Origin: Sphingomonas sp. AP4-R1
GTDB lineage: Bacteria > Pseudomonadota > Alphaproteobacteria > Sphingomonadales > Sphingomonadaceae
Reading direction: 5' to 3'
DNA length: 64,000 nt
NCBI RefSeq assembly: GCF_013113735.1
Contig: NZ_CP053346.1
Location: 558,001-622,000 of the forward strand
Position numbers and translations under genes: made by a program. Below, piece by piece: positions 19,762-28,421 of the stretch. The first letter of the stretch is position 1; the number at the start of each line of letters is the position of its first letter. The notes under the pieces are model-generated. The model was not told the DNA's origin, did not search any database, and saw only the letters and a list, made by a program, of their open reading frames with translations.

Positions 19762-19845
19762 CCGTTCGTCCTGAGCGAAGTCGAAGGACGGGCTTCAGGC
19801 GCAGCGCTTGCCTCCCGTCCTTCGACTTCGCTCAGGACGAACGGG
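19762..19845. repeat. Palindromic repeat, family B
   Basis: Nearly identical to the copy at 18810-18894: CCGTTCGTCCTGAGCGAAGT and ACTTCGCTCAGGACGAACGG arms. It lies between the convergent fliR and DUF4167 genes. Confidence 0.85.
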
Positions 19846-19883
19846 GCCTTTTGGATAGTCCTCAGGATGAACAGGCCGGGACA

Positions 19884-19913
19884 CAAAAAAGGGGCGGCCC
19901 GGAAGCCGCCCCC
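19884..19913 (-). terminator. Rho-independent terminator of the DUF4167 gene
   Basis: On the minus strand GGGGCGGC (19912-19905), a 6-base loop and GCCGCCCC (19898-19891) are followed by TTTTTT (19890-19885). The stem is perfect. Confidence 0.9.
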
Positions 19914-19938
19914 TCTTCTGTTTCCATCGGCCAGCCGA

Positions 19939-20757
19939 TCAGGCGTCGACGGTCGCCGTCTCGGCCTTGGGCTTGCGCGGCGCGCGGGTGCGGCGCGGGC
20001 GGGGTGCCTCGACCTCGCCGGTCTCACCCTGCTCCGCGACGGCGGGCTCGGCCGGAATGGTCGAGAAGCCCAGCGGCAGGCGATCCGCCTCGATCCGCTC
20101 CGCAACCTCCTCGGCCGCTTCGGCGCGCGGGGTGCGGGCGCCACGGCCCTCCCCGGCAGCGGCACCGCTGGTGCGCTCGCGACGCGGGCGACGCTCGGCG
20201 CGGGGCGCGGCGTCTTCGGTCGCGGCGGCGGACTGGTCCGCGCCCTCGGCCTGCGGCGCCTGCTCGGCGCGCTCCTGACGCTCGAAGCGACGGGGGCGCT
20301 CCTGCCGGTCTTCGCGGCGCGGGCGCTCCTGGCGCTCCTCGCGGCGGCTTTCCTGGCGGGGCTGCTCGTCCTCGCCTTCGTTCCAATTGCCCTGGCTCTC
20401 GCCGCGCGGATCGAAGCCGTTCTGGCCGTCCTGCTCGTCGTCGCCATCCTGGCCGAATTCGTCGCGGAAATCGTCGCGGCGCGCCGGCTGCGGGCGCTGC
20501 TCCTCGAAGCGGCTGCGGCTCTCGGCCAGAACGCGGAAATAATGATCCGCGAACTGGAGATAATATTCGGTGTTCACGCGGTCGCCCGCCATCTGCGCGT
20601 CCCGCGCAAGGCTCTTATACTTCTCCAGAAGCTGGGCGGCGTTGCCGCGCGCGCGATTGTCGATGCGATTGCCGCGATCCTGGCTACCCGGCTGACCATT
20701 GCGCGTCTGCTGACCGCCACGGCCGCGCCGGCGACCGTTCTGACGATTATTCATCAA
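19939..20757 (-). CDS. DUF4167 domain protein
   Basis: The 272-residue protein starts with a basic, Asn/Arg/Gly-rich stretch, followed by the DUF4167 core (ARGNAAQLLEKYKSLARDAQ, then DRVNTEYYLQFADHYFRVL, about 35-80). The rest is a low-complexity Arg/Glu/Gln tail that ends in a basic, Pro-rich segment. The family is conserved in alphaproteobacteria next to prmC and prfA, as here. Its composition suggests RNA binding or association with ribosomes, but this is inference. The start is ATG 20757 or the adjacent ATG 20754. A structured leader lies upstream and a strong terminator downstream. Confidence 0.88.
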   Translation of the reverse strand: MMNNRQNGRRRGRGGQQTRNGQPGSQDRGNRIDNRARGNAAQLLEKYKSLARDAQMAGDRVNTEYYLQFADHYFRVLAESRSRFEEQRPQPARRDDFRDEFGQDGDDEQDGQNGFDPRGESQGNWNEGEDEQPRQESRREERQERPRREDRQERPRRFERQERAEQAPQAEGADQSAAATEDAAPRAERRPRRERTSGAAAGEGRGARTPRAEAAEEVAERIEADRLPLGFSTIPAEPAVAEQGETGEVEAPRPRRTRAPRKPKAETATVDA

Positions 20758-20844
20758 CTTGGTCTGATCCTTCAGTCACTGGTGATTGATCACCACTCCA
20801 CTCCGGGCCCTTCCCGGACGATCGGAACCGGGCATCCCGCCCGG

Positions 20845-20950
20845 ATTGAAACCCCAAAACCCAACCGGTGGCGAACCCAGAGGCCACCACGATCTCTCAT
20901 ACTGCCGAGACGCCGGTATGACGGCCTAGCCTGAGGTTTGGGGTTGAGGA
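20845..20950 (-). ncRNA. Candidate structured RNA or leader upstream of the DUF4167 gene
   Basis: The 326-base gap between prmC and the DUF4167 gene (20758-21083) holds no convincing protein. On the minus strand AACCCCAAACC near 20946-20936 can pair with GGTTTTGGGGTT near 20861-20850, closing a domain. Inside are a CATAC...GTATG hairpin and a GGTGGC...GCCACC hairpin, giving a multi-branched fold. Two more GC-rich hairpins (CCGGGC..GCCCGG and CCGGG..CCCGG) lie between it and the start codon. I do not recognise a known RNA family. It could be a cis-acting leader or an independent small RNA. Confidence 0.35.
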
Positions 20951-21083
20951 GAGCGGCGCTGCACGCTGCCAGCTCACCTATGTCCTGCCCTTCCATGTAG
21001 TGGCTCATAACAGCTCTGCCAAGGGGAAACAGGGTTAACGCTGCGTAATGTGCAACGATTCGCCGCAATGCGGCAGGAATGGA

Positions 21084-21905
21084 TCAGCGCGTGACCACCA
21101 GACAGCGATTTCGCCCCTCCAGATCACACCGCACCGCAACGATGAAGCCACAATCCCGAAAAAGAGCCGCTGCCGATTCGCCCTGCCCCATGCCGATTTC
21201 GATCACGGCGACGCCGCCGGGCGCGAAATCCAGCAGCGGCGCGATCGCGCGATACGCGTCCAACCCGTCCGCTCCGGCCCAGAGCGCGCCCGCCGGTTCA
21301 TAATCGGTGACGCCCACGGGAAGCACTTCGTCCGTGCCGATATAGGGCGGATTGCACAGGATCAGATCCGCCTGAGGATCCCCGCGCCAGCCGCCCTCGA
21401 CGAAGGACGCGCGCGCGCCGAGCCCCAGAGACTCGGCATTGCCCCGCGCCACCGCCAGCGCGGCGGGCGAGATGTCGACGCCCACGCCCTCCGCCTCCGG
21501 CCATTCGGACAGGGCCGCCAGCAACAGCGCGCCCGATCCGGTGCCGAGATCGAGGATATGCTTCGGCGCATCACGGCCCGCGAAGTGATCCAGCGCCGCC
21601 TCGATCAATGTCTCGCTGTCCGGCCGGGGAATCAGGACATCGGGTGTCACGCCGAGCGTGATCGTCCAGAAATCGCGCTCGCCGGTGATGTAGGCGACGG
21701 GCTCCTGCGCGAGCCTGCGGTCGACCAGCGCGGCGAAGCCTTCGGGCGGGGGCCCGCGCCGATCGCCCAGCAGCAGGGCTTCGCGCCCGACGCCCAGCGC
21801 GTGCGCCATCAGCATCTCGGCATCCAGCCGCGCGGTCGGGCTCATGCCGCTTAGTCGGGTGGCGGCGGCGCGCAGCGCCTCGTCGACGGTGAGAGGCGGC
21901 GTCAC
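21084..21905 (-). CDS. prmC: Peptide chain release factor N5-glutamine methyltransferase
   Basis: PrmC methylates the glutamine of the GGQ motif in release factors. The 273-residue protein has the SAM-binding motif HILDLGTGSGALLLA and the catalytic NPPY (LILCNPPYIG). The N-terminal helical domain that binds the release factor is also present. GTG 21905 is preferred, giving VTPPLTVDEAL; upstream sequence is not protein-like. It overlaps the 3' end of a small exported-protein gene, and its substrate gene prfA is just upstream. Confidence 0.95.
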   Translation of the reverse strand: MTPPLTVDEALRAAATRLSGMSPTARLDAEMLMAHALGVGREALLLGDRRGPPPEGFAALVDRRLAQEPVAYITGERDFWTITLGVTPDVLIPRPDSETLIEAALDHFAGRDAPKHILDLGTGSGALLLAALSEWPEAEGVGVDISPAALAVARGNAESLGLGARASFVEGGWRGDPQADLILCNPPYIGTDEVLPVGVTDYEPAGALWAGADGLDAYRAIAPLLDFAPGGVAVIEIGMGQGESAAALFRDCGFIVAVRCDLEGRNRCLVVTR

Positions 21906-22321
21906 CGGCCGGACGCGTCGGCTTCCGCCGCCTCGCGCAGCGCCCGCTGGCGGCGCTTCCAGTCCCCCCAGGCGCGATAGTCGCGCATCGCACAGCCCGT
22001 GCCCGCGCCGATACCGACCGCGCTGCACGATCCGAAGCCCCCGTCGCCCGTGCCCTCGAACGCGTCGGCGGGCTTGCGGAGCTTCGGATCCGATTGGGCG
22101 AAGCGCGGATCGAGCTTGGGCAGGCGAAAAGATTCGGCGATGCCGCGATCCTTGGAGCAGACCACGATCTCGTCGCCCTTGGTTTCTGGGCAGTTGCGGA
22201 TCGCGGTGACCACCTTCTGGTGGATATCGGCCGCCCCGGCGGCGGCGGCGGCCTCCGCACTGGGCGGTTGCTCCGCCGGAGGCTCCGCCAGCGCCAGCGC
22301 GAGGATCAGGAAAAGAGACAC
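21902..22321 (-). CDS. Hypothetical small exported protein between prfA and prmC
   Basis: The ~139-residue product begins with a short hydrophobic signal-like segment (VSLFLILALALAEPP) and a Pro/Glu/Ala linker. A region with cysteines (IRNCPETKGDEIVVCSKDRG) and a C-terminal CSAVGIGAGTGC segment follow, suggesting periplasmic disulfides. GTG 22321 is preferred. The open frame extends upstream to 22390, but that part (LWAPAFAGT) is encoded by a palindromic repeat. No function is recognised; it lies co-directional between prfA and prmC. Confidence 0.65.
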   Translation of the reverse strand: MSLFLILALALAEPPAEQPPSAEAAAAAGAADIHQKVVTAIRNCPETKGDEIVVCSKDRGIAESFRLPKLDPRFAQSDPKLRKPADAFEGTGDGGFGSCSAVGIGAGTGCAMRDYRAWGDWKRRQRALREAAEADASGR

Positions 22322-22344
22322 GGTCCCGTCGCTTTCACGCCACC

Positions 22345-22432
22345 GTGTTCCCGCGAACGCGGGAGCCCAGAGCTGCGGAGCGAACCGCATGCGGCCCTGG
22401 ATTCCTGCGTCCGCAGGAATACGGAAACACGC
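22345..22432. repeat. Palindromic repeat, family D, between prfA and the small exported-protein gene
   Basis: GTTCCCGCGAACGCGGGAGC at the left and a TTCCTGCGTCCGCAGGAATA hairpin at the right form two adjacent stems. The left half resembles the copies at 680-760 and 47314-47384. It is open in the frame of the downstream gene. Confidence 0.65.
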
Positions 22433-22438
22433 TCACGC

Positions 22439-23530
22439 TCATTCCGACAGCAAAGCCAGCCGCTCGGCCTCGTCCTCCGCGATCAGCGCGGAGACGAGTT
22501 CCTCCAGCCCGCCGCCCTCGAGGATTTCGGGCAGGCGATGCAGCGTCAGGTTGATGCGATGATCGGTCACGCGGCCCTGCGGGAAATTGTAGGTGCGGAT
22601 ACGTTCGCTGCGATCGCCTGAACCCACCATGGATTTGCGGGCCCCCGATCGCTCGTTCGCCAGCCGCTCGCGCTCCGCCTCATACAGGCGGGCGCGCAGC
22701 ACCTTCATCGCCTTTTCCTTGTTCTTGTGCTGCGATTTCTCGTCCTGCTGGATCACGACCGTGCCGGTGGGCAGATGGGTGATCCGCACCGCGCTGTCGG
22801 TGGTGTTGACCGACTGGCCACCGGGACCGGACGAGCGATAGACGTCGATCCGCAGATCCTTGTCGGCGATCTGCACATCGACCTCCTCGGCCTCCGGCAG
22901 CACGGCGACAGTGGCGGCGGAGGTGTGGATGCGCCCGCCGCTTTCGGTGACGGGTACGCGCTGCACGCGGTGCACGCCGCTTTCGAACTTCAGCTTGGCG
23001 AACACGCCCGCACCCGTGATCGCGGCGACCACTTCCTTGTAGCCGCCCATTTCGGCGGCGGAGGCGGACATCAGTTCCACCCGCCAGCCGCGATCGTCGG
23101 CATAACGCTGATACATGCGGAACAGGTCGCCCGCGAACAAAGCCGCCTCGTCCCCGCCCGTGCCGGCGCGGATTTCGAGGATGGCGGAACGCTCGTCGGC
23201 CGCATCCTTGGGCAGCAGCGCCAGCGCCAGCCTGCGGTCGGCGGCGACGAGCTTGTCGCGCAGATCGGCCAGTTCCTCGCCCGCCATCGATTTCAGCTCG
23301 GGATCGGCTTCCTCATCCTCGATCATGTAGGAGAGGGCATCCAGCTCCTGCCGATAGCGCCGCACTTCGCCGGCGGCCTGCGCCACCGGCTCCAGCTCGG
23401 CATAATCCTTGGAGAGCTTCACGAACTGATCGGCCGCGAGATCGCCGCGCGACATCTGCGCCGCGAGTTCGTCGCGCCGCGCCTCGATCTGGCGGATGCG
23501 TTCGAGTGGGATGGTCGGCGTGCTGCTCAT
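22439..23530 (-). CDS. prfA: Peptide chain release factor 1
   Basis: RF1 terminates translation at UAA and UAG. The 363-residue protein has the full class I release factor layout, including the GGQ tripeptide in [17 protein letters not shown], which enters the peptidyl transferase centre. It also has the RF1-type recognition loop region ([20 protein letters not shown]). It is encoded near its modifying enzyme prmC. Confidence 0.97.
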   Translation of the reverse strand: MSSTPTIPLERIRQIEARRDELAAQMSRGDLAADQFVKLSKDYAELEPVAQAAGEVRRYRQELDALSYMIEDEEADPELKSMAGEELADLRDKLVAADRRLALALLPKDAADERSAILEIRAGTGGDEAALFAGDLFRMYQRYADDRGWRVELMSASAAEMGGYKEVVAAITGAGVFAKLKFESGVHRVQRVPVTESGGRIHTSAATVAVLPEAEEVDVQIADKDLRIDVYRSSGPGGQSVNTTDSAVRITHLPTGTVVIQQDEKSQHKNKEKAMKVLRARLYEAERERLANERSGARKSMVGSGDRSERIRTYNFPQGRVTDHRINLTLHRLPEILEGGGLEELVSALIAEDEAERLALLSE

Positions 23531-23558
23531 CCGGCCACGACGCCGTTCAAAAGAACTT

Positions 23559-23664
23559 CGTCATCCCGGCGAAAGCCGGGATCCATGGAGGCGACGCAGC
23601 CAGTGGCGCACGCACCCTCCAACGAATCGAAACCATGGATCCCGGCTTTCGCCGGGATGACGGG
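23559..23664. repeat. Palindromic repeat, family A, between hisS and prfA
   Basis: CGTCATCCCGGCGAAAGCCG and CGGCTTTCGCCGGGATGACG are perfect arms. Inner GGGATCCATGG and CCATGGATCCC also pair, giving a long cruciform. Confidence 0.85.
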
Positions 23665-23672
23665 AGAGGGTG

Positions 23673-24953
23673 TCATGCGTTGCTCCCGCTCGCAGCGAAG
23701 GGAAATGCACCGCGGAAGGCAGCAATAACAGCAGAACGAACTTCGTCCTGCGCTGAAGGGTCGGTATCGAAATACGAAACGTGCGTACCGCCATCCGCTT
23801 CGGGCTCACCACGCACAATCACTGCGGCACGAAGGCCTCGCTTTCTAGCAAGCTCGACCTGCCGCTTGGCATTCCCCTTGTAGGCATTGTCGATAGCGAT
23901 GCCAAAAGCGCGCAGCCGCTGCGTCACCCGTACGGCGGCGTCAGCCAGTTCTGGCTTATCAGGCACGACAGCCAGCACGAGCGGCTGCACCGGCGCCTCG
24001 ATCAGCATCGCCAGCCGCTCGATCCCGGCCGCCCAGCCGACGGCCGGCGTGTGCGGGCCACCCAGCGTCTCGATCAGCCCGTCATAGCGGCCGCCGCCCA
24101 GCACGGTGCCCTGCGCGCCCAGCCGATCCGTCACGAACTCGAACGCGGTGTGGCGATAATAATCGAGCCCGCGCACCAGCCGCGCATTGCGCTGGAACGT
24201 CACGCCGGCCGCATCCAACCCCTTCGTCACCGCCTCGAAGAAGGCGCCCGCCTCGCTCGACATATAGGCGTCGATCTCGGGCGCCGCGTCCGCCACGGGG
24301 CGGTCGCGCGGATCCTTGCTGTCGAGGATGCGCAGCGGATTCTTCTCCAGCCGGGCGACGCTCTCTTCGGACAGCGCATCCTTCGCGCCCTCGAAATGCG
24401 CGACCAAAGCCTGGCGCCACGCATCGCGCGTCGCCGAATCGCCCAGGGTGTTGAGCTGCAGCGTCACGCCGTCCGCCACGCCCAGCTCGTGCAGAAGCTG
24501 GTCCGCGAAGGCGAGCAGTTCGACATCGGCGGCGGGCTCGGCCGCGCCGATCACTTCGGCGTCGAGCTGGTGGAACTGGCGGAAGCGCCCCTTTTGCGGG
24601 CGCTCGTAGCGGAACAGGGGGCCGTGTGTGGCCACCTTCAGCGGCGCATATTGCTGCCAGCCCTCGGTGAGGAAGGCGCGCGAGATGCCCGCCGTGAATT
24701 CCGGCCGCAGCGTCAGCGAATCGCCGCCGCGATCCTCGAACGTGTACATCTCCTTGGAGACGACATCGGTGGTTTCGCCGAGGCTGCGCGAGAAGACGGC
24801 GGTCGCCTCGAACACGGGCACTTCGACCCGGCCGAAGCCATACAGCCGGCGCACGCGCTCGAACGTCTCCACCACTTTGGTGAAGCGCTGCGCCTCTTCG
24901 CCCAACATGCTCTGGGTGCCGCGAACGGCCTTGGGTGTCTCGATCTTCGCCAT
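23673..24953 (-). CDS. hisS: Histidyl-tRNA synthetase
   Basis: The class II synthetase charges tRNA-His. The 426-residue protein shows motif 2 ([21 protein letters not shown] in pieces), the histidine-specific [15 protein letters not shown] segment, and the motif 3 region [12 protein letters not shown]-terminal anticodon-binding domain follows ([21 protein letters not shown]). ATG 24953 is chosen because [14 protein letters not shown] is the family start; the longer frame to 25010 is not. Confidence 0.97.
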   Translation of the reverse strand: MAKIETPKAVRGTQSMLGEEAQRFTKVVETFERVRRLYGFGRVEVPVFEATAVFSRSLGETTDVVSKEMYTFEDRGGDSLTLRPEFTAGISRAFLTEGWQQYAPLKVATHGPLFRYERPQKGRFRQFHQLDAEVIGAAEPAADVELLAFADQLLHELGVADGVTLQLNTLGDSATRDAWRQALVAHFEGAKDALSEESVARLEKNPLRILDSKDPRDRPVADAAPEIDAYMSSEAGAFFEAVTKGLDAAGVTFQRNARLVRGLDYYRHTAFEFVTDRLGAQGTVLGGGRYDGLIETLGGPHTPAVGWAAGIERLAMLIEAPVQPLVLAVVPDKPELADAAVRVTQRLRAFGIAIDNAYKGNAKRQVELARKRGLRAAVIVRGEPEADGGTHVSYFDTDPSAQDEVRSAVIAAFRGAFPFAASGSNA

Positions 24954-25075
24954 AAACGCGCGCGCTCTAATGGATACGGGGGCGAGCGTCACCTGCCCAG
25001 CCGCAAACATGGTTACCAGCCCGCAACAGAAGCGGCTTGCTCCTGTTGCGGCGCACCATTACGACCCGGTCTGCT

Positions 25076-25645
25076 ATGAACATCGATCTCATCCCCACCG
25101 GGGCCAATCCGCCACACGAACTCAACGTCGTGATCGAAGTGCCCACCGGGGGCGAGCCGATCAAGTATGAGTTCGACAAGAAATCCGGCGCCCTGTTCGT
25201 CGATCGCATCCTGCACACGCCGATGCGCTATCCGGCGAATTACGGCTTCGTGCCCCACACGCTGTCGCCCGATGGCGATCCGCTGGACGCGCTCGTCATC
25301 TCGCGCTCGCCCTTCATTCCGGGCTGCGTCGTCCGCGCGCGCCCGATCGCGGTGCTGAAGCTGGAAGACGAGGCCGGCGGCGACGAGAAGCTCGTCTGCG
25401 TGCCCACCGATTCCACCTTCCCTTATTATCACGACGTCGAGGAAAAGGGCGATCTGCCCGAGATCGTGATGCAGCAGATCGAGCACTTCTTCACCCATTA
25501 CAAGGACTTGGAGAAGAAGAAGTGGGTCCGCATCGGCGCCTGGGGTGATACGGCCGAAGCCAAGCAGATCATTCTCGAGGCGATCGAGCTCGCCGCGAAG
25601 AAGAAGGCCGAGACCGGCACCGACGCCGGCGCCAAGCAGCTTTGA
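25076..25645 (+). CDS. ppa: Inorganic pyrophosphatase (family I)
   Basis: The enzyme hydrolyses pyrophosphate to drive biosynthesis. The 189-residue protein contains the family I active-site sequence DGDPLDALV and the substrate-binding KYEFDKKSGALFVDRI and MRYPANYGFVP. ATG 25076 gives the usual MNIDLIPTG start. It is divergent from hisS with a 122-base shared upstream region. Confidence 0.97.
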   Translation: MNIDLIPTGANPPHELNVVIEVPTGGEPIKYEFDKKSGALFVDRILHTPMRYPANYGFVPHTLSPDGDPLDALVISRSPFIPGCVVRARPIAVLKLEDEAGGDEKLVCVPTDSTFPYYHDVEEKGDLPEIVMQQIEHFFTHYKDLEKKKWVRIGAWGDTAEAKQIILEAIELAAKKKAETGTDAGAKQL

Positions 25646-25653
25646 TCCGGCAT

Positions 25654-25747
25654 CCCCGTTCGCGCTGAGCCTGTCGAAGGGCGGTCCTTCTTCGATACCT
25701 TGGGGTGAGGAGTAAGGGCCGTGCTTCGACGGGCTCAGCACGAACGG
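25654..25747. repeat. Palindromic repeat, family B, reaching into the amidase start
   Basis: CCGTTCGCGCTGAGCCTGTC and the inverse arm TTCGACGGGCTCAGCACGAA bracket the repeat. The right arm contains the GTG start and first codons of the amidase gene. Confidence 0.8.
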
Positions 25748-27213
25748 AAATGGGGGCTCTCGGCGGCGGTCGCCGCGCTCCTGTTGTCCGGTCCGGTTTC
25801 TTCGGCCGCTCCTCCTCCCGGCCCGGCCGAACGCGCAACCGGAGAGGCTCTCGCCGGCATCACGCGCGATAACTCCCAAACCAACGCCGTCCTGGCGACG
25901 AACCCTGACGCGATCATGCAGGCCCGTGCGCTCGATCGCATGCGGCGCGCCCGCGGACCGCTGTTCGGCCGCCCGATCCTGATCAAGGACAATATCGAGA
26001 CCGCCGACCAGCCGACCACGGCGGGCAGCCTCGCTCTGGCCGACAACGCCACCGGCCGCGACGCGCCGATCGTGCGGGGCCTGCGCGCTGCGGGCGCCGT
26101 GATCCTCGGCAAGACCAATCTCAGCGAATGGGCGAATATCCGTTCGACCGCGTCCATCTCCGGCTGGAGCGCGGTGGGCGGGCAGACGCGCAATCCGCAC
26201 GATCCCGCGCGCAGTCCCGGCGGCTCATCCGCCGGAAGCGGCGCGGCCGTCGCGGCGGGGCTCGTCGATCTGGCGATCGGCACCGAGACGGACGGATCGA
26301 TCACCGGCCCGGCCGCCTTCAACGGCGTGGTCGGCTTGAAGCCCACGGTCGGCCTCGTCAGCCGCGCCCATATCGTGCCGATCAGCCATTCGCAGGACAC
26401 GGCCGGACCGATGACGCGCACGGTGCGCGATGCGGCGCTGGTGCTGTCTGCCATCGCCGGCAACGACCCCGCCGATCCCGCCACCGCACAGGCCGATGCG
26501 CACCGCAGCGATTATGCCGCCACGCTCGATCCGAACGCGCTGCAAGGCGTCCGCATCGGCGTGATGCGCTTCGACACAGGCTTCTCGGCGGGCACCGATG
26601 CGGTGTTCGAAAAGGCCCTGGCGGCGCTGCGCGCGCACGGCGCGATCCTTGTCGAGATCCCCAAGAGCGACTTCGATCCCACGATCGGCGCGGACGAGCA
26701 TATCGTGCTGATGACCGAGCTGAAGGCCGATCTCGCCACCTATCTCGCCAGCGCCGCGCCCGCCGTCTCCGCCCGCACGCTGGCGGACCTGATCGCGTTC
26801 AACACCGCGCATGCGGACAGGGAAATGCCGCTGTTCGGACAGGAAAGCTTCGTCGAAGCCGAGAAGACCAAGGGGCTCGACGATCCCGCCTACATCGCCG
26901 CGCGCGATCGGGCGAAGCGGCATGCCGGGCCCGAGGGAATCGACCGGCTGCTGCGCGAAAACGACGTTGCCGTGCTGATCGGCCCCACGCGCAACCCGCC
27001 CCGCTGATCGACAGCATCAACGGCGACAGCGCCCGGCGCGGCCCCGGTACGGGCAGCATCGCGGCGGTGGCGGGCTATCCGCACCTCACCGTGCCGATGG
27101 GAGACGTGAAGGGGTTGCCCGTGGGCCTCAGCTTCATCGGCCCGGCCTGGAGCGAGGCGAAATTGCTCGCGCTGGGCGCCGCCTATGAAGCCGCGCGCGG
27201 GCCGATTCGCTGA
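25721..27213 (+). pseudogene. Secreted amidase (amidase signature family), frameshifted near the 3' end
   Basis: The amidase signature is clear: Lys in PILIKDNIET, the Gly/Ser-rich SPGGSSAGSGAAVAAGLVDLA with the cis-Ser and catalytic Ser, and GTETDGSITGPAAFNGVVGLK (in pieces). A signal peptide (LSAAVAALLLSGPVSSA) starts with residues encoded by a palindromic repeat (LRRAQHERK). The frame stops at 27007, but the rest of the domain (DSINGDSARRGPGTGSIAAV ... VGLSFIGPAWSEAKLLALG) continues in another frame to 27213. One missing G near AACCCGCCCC (26993-27002) explains it. It may be a sequence error. If real, the protein loses its C-terminal ~70 residues. Confidence 0.85.
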
Positions 27214-27304
27214 TCGAAAACGGCGTGGATCGGGGTTAAAAGAGCCCCTTCGAACACGGTTACCAACTCTTAACTTTCCTGAACGACAATAGACGCGAAG
27301 CCAT

Positions 27305-28213
27305 GTGGAGCCTTCGCGTACCGTGTCGATCAGCCGTCTGCCCTCCAGTATCGAAAGCGCGCGCGATGACGTGCGTTCCGCGATCGGCGCAGCGGCGCAG
27401 CGCACGGGCGTCGATTTCTCGTACCTGCTCGCACAGGCTAAGAGCGAGAGCGGGCTGAACCCCACCGCCAAGGCGGGCAACAGCAGCGCCACCGGCCTCT
27501 ATCAGTTTCTCGACCAGAGCTGGCTCGCAGTGGTGAAGCGCCACGGCACGGAGCATGGCTTCGGCTGGGCGGCGGATGCGATCACCCCGAAAGCCGGCGG
27601 CGGCTTCACCGTCGCCCCGCAATATCGTCAGGCCGTGATGAATTTGCGCGAGCAGGCGGGCCCGGCGGCGCTGATGGCCGCCTCCTATGCCAGCGACAAT
27701 GCGCAGAGCCTGAACCGCTCGATCGGCCGCGATGCCACGTCGACCGATCTCTACATGTGCCATTTTCTGGGCCTCGGCGGCGCGACGCGCTTCCTGCAGG
27801 CCTGCAACTCCGCGCCCAATGCGAGCGCGGCATCGCTCTTCCCGCGCGAGGCGCAGGCGAATCGCTCGATCTTCTACGATCGTTCGGGCGGGGCGCGCAG
27901 CCTCTCCGAAGTCTATTCGCTGATGGGACAGAAGCTCGCCAACAATGGCGCCGACACGGTCGGCGGCGCGGCGGCGGCCGGCGGCGCATCGTCCTTCGGC
28001 GTGGAAGCGGGCGATCTCGTCAGCGCGCCGCCGACGACCGGCACCAACGGCTTCCGCCTCGCGGTGGACGACACGATCGCGACCGATCCCTCCACCTCCG
28101 GCGATATCGCCCAGACGCTCGCCGCGCTGGAACAGGGCCGGATGAACGTGCTGCGCCCGACGCCGGCGCAGGCGAAGCTCGCCTATCTGATGCTTTCGAT
28201 GCCGCTCACCTGA
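27305..28213 (+). CDS. Lytic transglycosylase (SLT domain), probably flagellar
   Basis: The ~302-residue protein has an N-terminal SLT/lysozyme-like domain with the catalytic Glu in LLAQAKSESGLNP (about residue 45), then TGLYQFLDQSWLAVV and LMAASYASDNA. No signal peptide is visible, so it may be exported through the flagellar rod or another route. It directly flanks the flagellar flg/mot block. FlgJ here lacks a muramidase domain, so this enzyme probably opens the peptidoglycan for the rod. The start is GTG 27305; GTG 27323 is also possible. Confidence 0.85.
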   Translation: MEPSRTVSISRLPSSIESARDDVRSAIGAAAQRTGVDFSYLLAQAKSESGLNPTAKAGNSSATGLYQFLDQSWLAVVKRHGTEHGFGWAADAITPKAGGGFTVAPQYRQAVMNLREQAGPAALMAASYASDNAQSLNRSIGRDATSTDLYMCHFLGLGGATRFLQACNSAPNASAASLFPREAQANRSIFYDRSGGARSLSEVYSLMGQKLANNGADTVGGAAAAGGASSFGVEAGDLVSAPPTTGTNGFRLAVDDTIATDPSTSGDIAQTLAALEQGRMNVLRPTPAQAKLAYLMLSMPLT

Positions 28214-28237
28214 GCGGGTTTCTTCCTTTACCCCTCT

Positions 28238-28363
28238 CCGTTTGGTTCGAGCTTGTCGAGAACGCTCAGGGATCGAGCGGAGCCGAGCGCCCGTGCTCCG
28301 TATCCCGGCTTCTCGACTTCGCTCGAAGCCTCGCCAGTTCTCGACAAGCTCGAACCAAACGGG
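28238..28363. repeat. Palindromic repeat, family C, between convergent SLT and motB genes
   Basis: CCGTTTGGTTCGAGCTTGTC and GACAAGCTCGAACCAAACGG are perfect arms of about 26 bases, with a second inner pair (CTCGAGCGG-like). It can serve as a shared terminator for the two convergent genes. Confidence 0.85.
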
Positions 28364-28421
28364 ATTAGGAAAGAGCGGGAGAGCAAAGCGGCATCCTCAT
28401 CGCCCGCCCCCCCCTTCACGC

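Noticed and set aside
20790..21068. A 92-residue minus-strand frame between prmC and the DUF4167 gene
   Set aside because: Composition is not protein-like and it overlaps strong RNA pairing; no ribosome binding site is seen.
20758..21083. tmRNA, SRP RNA or RNase P RNA in the same gap
   Set aside because: No tag-coding sequence, no SRP GGAAGGAAGCAGCC-type loop and no RNase P core motif could be found.
27235..27275. A sigma-28 promoter (TAAAAGAG ... ACGGTTAC) before the lytic transglycosylase
   Set aside because: The -10 lacks the CGTTA core shared by fliC, flgM and motA.
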